Made by a program: the position numbers and the translations under genes. From Deltaproteobacteria bacterium (GTDB taxonomy: Bacteria; Desulfobacterota; Desulfobacteria; Desulfobacterales; Desulfatirhabdiaceae), in contig JAPLJE010000435.1 of NCBI GenBank assembly GCA_026388755.1, positions 1 to 6,754 on the forward strand: 6,754 bases of DNA, written 5' to 3'. Each line of letters begins with the position of its first letter. The stretch's first letter is position 1. Shown here piece by piece: positions 6,461 through 6,754 of this stretch. The notes below the pieces were generated by a model. The model saw only the letters and a program-made list of their open reading frames with translations, did no database searches and was not told the origin of the DNA.

Positions 6461-6754
6461 TCAGAGAGAGACCGGGCGCTTGAAACCGAAAATCTCATCC
6501 ACCATATCCAGAAAATGCGAAAAGATCAATGCTTCTGCTTCTTTCATGCGAAAGATGGCGCTTGGTGTCACCACGGCATCGGAAACTGCGACTGTCTGAA
6601 GGCGCTGAAGAATCTGGCGGCCGTCGACCATCTGGCCACAGGCGTCTGTGCAGCGGCCGCAGGACAGGCAGAGCCAGATGGACGGAGATCTGACCAATTC
6701 CTCTGCAAGCCCGAGGTTCACCATGCGAACAATGAACCGGGGATCGAAAACGCT
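6461..6754 (-). CDS. HdrC-like [4Fe-4S] protein, C-terminal part (5' end outside window)
   Basis: The frame is open to the right edge, leaving 97 C-terminal residues. DPRFIVRMVNLGLAEELVRS followed by IWLCLSCGRCTDACGQ resembles the second cluster region of heterodisulfide reductase subunit C and related two-cluster ferredoxin-type proteins. Cys29, Cys32, Cys35 and Cys39 (window numbering) form CxxCxxCxxxC, and the usual Pro after the last Cys is Gly here. The first cluster would lie upstream, outside the window. The remaining tail (MKEAEALIFSHFLDMVDEIFGF) is helical with no further motif. Such proteins pass electrons between redox partners, usually beside HdrA/HdrB or membrane redox modules. 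It precedes metY by 49 bases on the same strand, with no hairpin between them, so co-transcription is plausible. Which complex it belongs to cannot be told from this fragment. Confidence 0.72.
   Translation of the reverse strand, partial: SVFDPRFIVRMVNLGLAEELVRSPSIWLCLSCGRCTDACGQMVDGRQILQRLQTVAVSDAVVTPSAIFRMKEAEALIFSHFLDMVDEIFGFKRPVSL

Noticed and set aside
6412..6498. Longer metY starts, including the ATG at 6417 and an open frame from 6498
   Set aside because: The ATG at 6417 touches the AAGGAG with no spacing, and the longer frame overlaps the upstream gene and is not MetY-like.

Overview
The window looks like the chromosome of an anaerobic deltaproteobacterium (Desulfobacterota, sulfate-reducer-like). 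This is an inference from three things: the protein style, an HdrC-like iron-sulfur protein next to methionine genes, and a Cache-type chemosensory family that I associate with such genomes. No rRNA, tRNA, CRISPR array, insertion sequence or phage gene was seen.

Layout. (1) Positions 1-1266, minus strand: a two-gene metalloid-resistance-type operon. An ArsR/SmtB repressor with a Cys-x-Cys metal site is followed 9 bases later by a YraQ/ArsP-type permease that runs off the left edge. Its AT-rich control region carries an 8-bp-arm inverted repeat overlapping a plausible -10 box. (2) Positions 1315-1660: non-coding, AT-rich, with palindromes built from the same half-site. (3) Positions 1661-3233, plus strand: two tandem paralogues with a Cache-like extracytoplasmic sensor domain (NGYLPTHN and GNRxKR motifs). 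The first is a secreted, single-domain form broken by an internal deletion with frameshift. The second is intact, with two membrane segments and a HAMP domain but no output domain. (4) Positions 3292-3315: a strong hairpin between convergent units. (5) Positions 3327-6754, minus strand: an HdrC-like [4Fe-4S] protein (5' end outside the window), then metY, metX and metW, closely spaced and apparently one operon.

How the genes work together. MetX acetylates homoserine, MetY replaces the acetyl group with sulfide to make homocysteine, and MetW is the usual partner of MetX. This is the direct-sulfhydrylation route, suited to a sulfide-producing anaerobe. The most striking anomaly is in metX. Its reading frame shifts immediately after the catalytic His, which looks like a 7-base deletion, so the conserved C-terminal helix is read out of frame. 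The lost tail can still be read in another frame and would overlap the metW start. The first Cache paralogue also carries an out-of-frame deletion, so the window holds two disrupted genes about 1.8 kb apart. No wholly new multi-gene system was recognised. The output-less Cache/HAMP sensor and the HdrC-like neighbour of the methionine genes are the least explained parts.
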